Of a stretch of DNA of 64,000 nucleotides, positions 60,493 through 64,000 are shown in pieces. This DNA is from Candidatus Methylophosphatis haderslevensis (lineage in GTDB: Bacteria; Pseudomonadota; Gammaproteobacteria; Burkholderiales; Rhodocyclaceae). The DNA lies in NCBI GenBank assembly GCA_016711925.1, contig JADJSA010000002.1, positions 124,001 to 188,000 on the forward strand, given 5' to 3'. A program made the translations under genes and the position numbers. The notes below the pieces were generated by a model. The model saw only the letters and a program-made list of their open reading frames with translations, did no database searches and had not been told where the DNA came from. How positions within the stretch are numbered: position 1 is the stretch's first letter; every line of letters begins with the position of its first letter.

Positions 60493-61334
60493 GCCGCCCG
60501 CGCTAGCGAGGGAGCATCGACGCGCGACTCGTCGAGCCGCAGCGTCAGGCACTTGGCCGCGCCGCCGGCCTTTATGAATTCGCCCAGCGGCAACTGAATC
60601 ACGCGAAAGCCCGCAAGACGCAGCGCGCGCTGCAACGGCGCCGAGGCACGGTTGAGCAGCACGTTGCCGGCCACGCAAATGGCATTGCAGGCGAAGTCGC
60701 GCGCATCTTCTTCGCTGACCGCGATGCGCCGCTCGGCCGGCACACGCCGTTCGACTTCGCTGCGCGCGGCCGCGTCGAGGGCCGGCGGATACCACAGCAG
60801 CCAGCCATCGTCGAGCGGGCAGAAACAGGTGTCGAGATTGAAGAAGCACGGATCGACCAGCCGCAGCGGCACGGTCTGGATCGCCAGTGCCCCACGCAAC
60901 AGCACGCTGGTCGCGGCGCGCGTGCGATTGCCGTAGGCAACCCACAGGCAGCGGCGCGAACGGTCGTACAGCGCGTCGCCGGCGCCCTCGAAAGCGATCT
61001 CGCCGGGCAGGCTCGCGATCTCGAAACCGTGGGCGCGAAACCAGTGCTCGAAATGCGCGTGTTCGCCCTGACGCTCGGCGTGGAGGAAATGCGCCGGTAT
61101 CGCGCGCCCGTCGAGCACCAGCCCGGCGTTGCTGGTGAACACCATGTCGGGTAGACCGGGCTCGGGCTGCAGCAGTTGCACGTCGGCGAACTGGCGCAGG
61201 CTGGCGTGCAGCGCGTCCCACTGGCGCATTGCAAGCGCGGCGCTGACCTGGCCGACATTGAAGTCCATCCACGGATTGATCGAGTAGCTGACGCCGAAGT
61301 GGTGCGGCGGACACATCAAAAAGCGGGCTTTCAT
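60489..61334 (-). CDS. Amidinotransferase/DDAH-fold protein with a changed catalytic motif
   Basis: 281 residues of the guanidine-modifying (arginine deiminase/dimethylarginase) superfamily. Family landmarks: LPDMVFTSNAGLVLDG (62-77), FEGAGDALYD (115-124) and the nucleophile Cys262 in FIKAGGAAKCLTLRL. Where members usually have HLDTCF-type sequence, this one reads FFNLDTCFCPL, so the general base His is Asn166 (codon AAT). Either catalysis is altered or lost, or another His serves. RBS AAGGAGG. Could act on arginine derivatives; no neighbours point to a pathway. Confidence 0.85.
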   Translation of the reverse strand: MKARFLMCPPHHFGVSYSINPWMDFNVGQVSAALAMRQWDALHASLRQFADVQLLQPEPGLPDMVFTSNAGLVLDGRAIPAHFLHAERQGEHAHFEHWFRAHGFEIASLPGEIAFEGAGDALYDRSRRCLWVAYGNRTRAATSVLLRGALAIQTVPLRLVDPCFFNLDTCFCPLDDGWLLWYPPALDAAARSEVERRVPAERRIAVSEEDARDFACNAICVAGNVLLNRASAPLQRALRLAGFRVIQLPLGEFIKAGGAAKCLTLRLDESRVDAPSLARAA

Positions 61335-61668
61335 TGGCTTTTGGCCTCCTTGCCGGCCGCCGTCCCGGGAAGGGCGGCAGCGGGCCAAAACTGGTAACTG
61401 CATGGGTCGGCGCCCGGATATCCAGGGCGGGTCGACAGGGGCCCGCGCAAAGCGGGGCGATGCTTGCGACAACGCCCGCCTGCCCAGCGGTTGACGGTTC
61501 GATTGCAACGGCTGCGTTACGGCGCCGGTCGGCCGCGCCAGAAGCCAACAGGCACGGGCATCCCGGGGGTGGCAACGCTGCGAGCCGCATGGACAGGCGC
61601 TGTGCGGCATGGCACGCCGAAGAATGCCTATCCATGCGGGTCGCAGGCCGGCGGCCAAACGCGTGTTG
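61335..61668. other. Intergenic gap with repeat copy E
   Basis: 334 bp between the leuA stop and the start of the amidinotransferase-fold gene (both minus). It holds repeat copy E about 25 bp after the leuA stop, where it may end or protect the leuA transcript, and should hold the downstream gene's promoter, which I could not pin down. Confidence 0.55.
61578..61646. repeat. Dispersed palindromic repeat, copy E
   Basis: The clearest copy: left arm CTGCGAGCCGCATGGACAGG (61578-61597), right arm reverse-complementary at 18 of 20 positions (61627-61646), spacer 29 nt with a GTGC-GCAC inner stem. Total 69 bp, like copy A. Confidence 0.8.
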
Positions 61669-63213
61669 TTACACCGTCTCGGTCTGCGGATTCATCCGCT
61701 CGACGCCGGCGTGCAGCTTGTTGAGCGCGTTCAGGTAGGCCTTGGCCGAGGCGACGATGATGTCGGTATCGGCGCCCTGGCCGTTGACGATGCGCCCGTC
61801 GCGCGCCAGGCGCGCGGTGACTTCGCCCTGCGCGTCGGTGCCGGTGGTGATGGCATTGACCGAATAGAGCAGCAGATCGGCCCCGCTGGCGACGATGGCC
61901 TCGATCGCGCGGAAGATCGCATCGACCGGTCCGCTGCCGTCGGATTCGGCGTGATGCTCGGCCGCACCGACCGCCAGCGTGATCTGCGCATGCGGGGTCT
62001 CGCCGGTTTCCGACAACACTTTCGAGGCCACCAGGCGATAGTGCTCGGTCTCCGGCGTGACACCCTCATCGCTCATCAGCGCCTGCAAATCCTCGTCGAA
62101 TATCTCGCGCTTCTTGTCGGCAAGCGCCTTGAAGCGCACGAAGGCGGTGTTGAGATTCTCCTCGCTGTGCACCGGGATGCCGAGTTCCTGCAGCTTGGCG
62201 CGGAAGGCGCTGCGGCCGGAGAGCTTGCCGAGCGAGAGCCGGTTGGTCGACCAGCCGACATCTTCCGCGCGCATGATCTCGTAGGTCTCGCGGTGCTTCA
62301 ACACGCCGTCCTGGTGAATGCCGGATTCATGGGCGAAGGCGTTGGCGCCGACCACCGCCTTGTTCGGCTGCACCGGGTAGCCGGTGATCTGCGACACGAG
62401 CTTGGAAGTCGGCACGATCTGCGTGGCATCGATGCGCGTATCGCAGGCGAACAGATCCCTGCGCGTGCGCACCGCCATGACGATTTCTTCCAGCGACGCG
62501 TTGCCGGCACGCTCGCCCAGGCCGTTGATCGTGCATTCGACCTGGCGCGCGCCGGCCGCCACCGCGGCCAGCGAGTTGGCGACCGCCATGCCGAGATCAT
62601 TGTGGCAGTGGGTGGACCAGATCACCTTGTCGGAACCGGGCACGCGCTCGATCAGCGTGCGCATGCGCTCGCCCCACTGCGACGGGATGCTGTAGCCGAC
62701 GGTGTCCGGCACGTTGAGTGTGGTCGCGCCGGCCTTGATCACCGCCTCGAAGATGCGACAGAGGAAATCGGCTTCCGAGCGCACCGCGTCCTCGGCGGAA
62801 AACTCGACGTCGTCGGTGAATTGCCGCGCGAGCTTGACTGCCGCCACTGCCGCCTCGACCACGCGGTCCGGGCTCATCTGCAGTTTCTTTTCCATGTGGA
62901 TCGGGCTGGTGGCGATGAAGGTGTGGATGCGCCCGCGCGCCGCCGGCTTGATCGCCTCGCCGGCGCGGCGCACATCGTTCTCGCTGGCGCGCGCCAGCGT
63001 GCACACGGTCGAATCCTTGATCGCGGCGGCCACCGCGCGCACCGACTCGAAATCGCCGACCGACGCCGAGGCGAAACCGGCCTCGATCACGTCGACCTTC
63101 ATGCGCTCGAGCGCGCGGGCGATGCGCAACTTCTCGTCCCTGGTCATCGCCGCGCCCGGACTCTGCTCGCCGTCGCGCAAGGTGGTGTCGAATACGATCA
63201 ACTGGTCTTTCAT
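61669..63213 (-). CDS. leuA: 2-isopropylmalate synthase
   Basis: First committed step of leucine synthesis (acetyl-CoA + 2-oxoisovalerate). 514 residues: catalytic TIM barrel (VFDTTLRDGEQSPGAAM; STHCHNDLGMAVANSL; HESGIHQDGVLKH), then the C-terminal LeuA allosteric domain (about 395-514, ITLAVGAAEHHAESDGSGPVDA) that senses leucine. Start 63213 has AGGAGACTGAA upstream. Probably controlled by the leader ORF at 63300-63386. Confidence 0.96.
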   Translation of the reverse strand: MKDQLIVFDTTLRDGEQSPGAAMTRDEKLRIARALERMKVDVIEAGFASASVGDFESVRAVAAAIKDSTVCTLARASENDVRRAGEAIKPAARGRIHTFIATSPIHMEKKLQMSPDRVVEAAVAAVKLARQFTDDVEFSAEDAVRSEADFLCRIFEAVIKAGATTLNVPDTVGYSIPSQWGERMRTLIERVPGSDKVIWSTHCHNDLGMAVANSLAAVAAGARQVECTINGLGERAGNASLEEIVMAVRTRRDLFACDTRIDATQIVPTSKLVSQITGYPVQPNKAVVGANAFAHESGIHQDGVLKHRETYEIMRAEDVGWSTNRLSLGKLSGRSAFRAKLQELGIPVHSEENLNTAFVRFKALADKKREIFDEDLQALMSDEGVTPETEHYRLVASKVLSETGETPHAQITLAVGAAEHHAESDGSGPVDAIFRAIEAIVASGADLLLYSVNAITTGTDAQGEVTARLARDGRIVNGQGADTDIIVASAKAYLNALNKLHAGVERMNPQTETV

Positions 63214-63299
63214 TTCAGTCTCCTGATGGAATTGGGGCGTCATCGGCCTGTGCGCTCGTCACAGCCGGCGGGCATTGCTCGAATTGTGAGTGGGGATTT

Positions 63300-63386
63300 T
63301 TAGCGCGCGGGGCGCAGCAGCGGCCGCGCCAGCAGCAGGCGGCGCAGCGAGAGGTAGGGCACGGCGATGAACGACTTGGCATCCAT
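63300..63386 (-). CDS. leuL: Leucine-rich leader peptide upstream of leuA (putative attenuator)
   Basis: 28 codons, ATG at 63386 to TAA at 63300-63302, ending 86 nt before leuA. The second half reads LSLRRLLLARPLLRPAR: seven Leu codons (one CTC, six CTG), with three consecutive CTG and a further CTG-CTG. No Shine-Dalgarno precedes the ATG, but a good promoter ends 7 nt before it, so translation may be leaderless. The Leu codon cluster and position fit transcription attenuation or translational control of leuA. The Leu codons also contribute to GCCGCC...GGCGCGGC pairing. Confidence 0.55.
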   Translation of the reverse strand: MDAKSFIAVPYLSLRRLLLARPLLRPAR

Positions 63387-63393
63387 GTCGGGG

Positions 63394-63422
63394 ACTATAA
63401 GGGCTTTTTTTTCGCCGCGCAA
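63394..63422 (-). promoter_or_regulatory. Sigma-70 promoter for the leuA leader
   Basis: Minus strand TTGCGC (63417-63422), exactly 17 nt, TATAGT (63394-63399). It begins immediately after the pssA stop. With normal spacing, transcription would start at or within two bases of the leader ATG (63386). Confidence 0.65.
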
Positions 63423-63423
63423 G

Positions 63424-64000
63424 CTATGGCGCGGATTGGCCGCGGCTATCGCTGCGCTTGAACCAGCGCCACGCCCAAAGCGCATAACCCGACAGCGCGT
63501 AGACCAGAAACAGCAGGAACAGATTGCCCTGCGGATAGGCCGAGACGAAAACGAAGGCGCACACCAGGGCGATGATGAAAATGAAGGGCACGCTCTTGCG
63601 CAGGTTGATGTCCTTGCCGCTCCAGTAGGGAAAGTTGCTGACCATGGTGATGCCGGCGAACACCGTGAGCAGCGAGGCCGGCCAGCGCACGTCTTCGCCG
63701 GTGTAGCCCATGTCCATCATCACCCAGACGAAGCCGGCCACCAGCGCCGCCGCCGCAGGACTGGGCATGCCCTGAAAGTAGCGCTTGTCGACCACCTCGA
63801 TGTTGGTGTTGAAGCGCGCCAGCCGCAAGGCAGCACCGACGCAATAGACGAAGGCAGCGATCCAGCCCCAGCGCCCGAGACCGCGCAGCGCCCATTCGTA
63901 AATCACCAGCGCGGGGGCGGCACCGAAGCTCACCATGTCGGACAGCGAATCGTATTCGGCGCCGAATTCGCTCTGGGTATGGGTGAGCCGCGCCACCCGG
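63424..64000 (-). CDS. pssA: CDP-diacylglycerol--serine O-phosphatidyltransferase, C-terminal part (cut by window end)
   Basis: At least 192 residues of an inner-membrane CDP-alcohol phosphatidyltransferase making phosphatidylserine. The visible part begins within the active-site region (SEFGAEYDSLSDMVSFGAAPA, the second half of the CDP-OH-P motif DGx2ARx8Gx3Dx3D), followed by helices ending in ALSGYALWAWRWFKRS. The start and the first Asp residues of the motif lie beyond the window. Just upstream of the leuA promoter in the same direction, as in many betaproteobacteria (ilvC-psd-pssA-leuA). Confidence 0.92.
   Translation of the reverse strand, partial: RVARLTHTQSEFGAEYDSLSDMVSFGAAPALVIYEWALRGLGRWGWIAAFVYCVGAALRLARFNTNIEVVDKRYFQGMPSPAAAALVAGFVWVMMDMGYTGEDVRWPASLLTVFAGITMVSNFPYWSGKDINLRKSVPFIFIIALVCAFVFVSAYPQGNLFLLFLVYALSGYALWAWRWFKRSDSRGQSAP

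Overview
The window is a GC-rich (roughly two thirds G+C by eye), densely coded stretch of a bacterial chromosome. Gene order and protein types point to the Betaproteobacteria, most likely near the Rhodocyclales or a neighbouring order. The supporting blocks are PP0621-pilS-pilR-ampD, ispB/rplU-rpmA-obgE-proB, ribF-ileS-lspA-fkpB-ispH, rpsP-rimM-trmD-rplS and xseB-ispA-dxs. There is no prophage, insertion sequence, CRISPR array or integrase; this is core chromosome with a few accessory loci.

Layout. 1-3633 (minus): TonB-dependent receptor, ABC-type periplasmic binding protein and the start of a BarA-like sensor protein. 3987-8999: TRAP transporter dctP-dctQ-dctM with a divergent IclR regulator. 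9006-14116: a D-Ala-D-Ala endopeptidase, the fused malic enzyme MaeB and an aminotransferase. 14172-20427: a membrane-anchored lytic transglycosylase, an H1-like lysine/alanine-rich DNA-binding protein with seven 51-bp repeats, and class I ribonucleotide reductase nrdAB behind a pair of NrdR-box-like sites. 20709-24453: ampD, pilR, pilS (apparently damaged) and a PP0621-family gene. 24608-28888: tRNA-Pro(CGG), ispB, rplU-rpmA-obgE-proB and tRNA-Thr(CGT). 28940-37418: a TonB-family protein, then the type IV pilus minor-pilin operon fimT-pilV-pilW-pilX-pilY1 and a pilin gene. 37635-46255: isoprenoid, lipoprotein, tRNA and cell-wall genes ispH, fkpB, lspA, ileS, ribF, amiC, tsaE and divergent queG. 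46480-50175: cytochrome c, sulfurtransferase, STAS-like protein, EamA permease and an orphan Rieske oxygenase. 50368-54350: xseB, ispA, dxs (single-base frameshift) and folE2. 54438-56504: the rplS-trmD-rimM-rpsP operon. 56783-61334: a PilZ-like protein, a YihY/BrkB membrane protein, wrbA, DUF2069 and an amidinotransferase-fold protein. 61669-64000: leuA behind a leucine-rich leader ORF, and pssA cut by the window end.

How the genes fit together. Isoprenoid supply is spread over the window: dxs for DXP, ispH for IPP/DMAPP, ispA for farnesyl-PP and ispB for the quinone side chain. Type IV pili are covered by both the regulators (pilSR) and the tip/minor pilin set. Cell-wall turnover is represented by ampD, amiC, pbpG and the transglycosylase.

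The observations most worth following are: a family of short palindromic repeats at CTGCRAGCCGCATGGAYAGG-type ends in most otherwise empty intergenic gaps (one copy inside tsaE); a probable leucine attenuation leader with a near-leaderless start in front of leuA; a structured leader before folE2; the dxs frameshift; the missing second membrane segment and frame change in pilS; and an Asn in place of the expected catalytic His in the amidinotransferase-fold protein.
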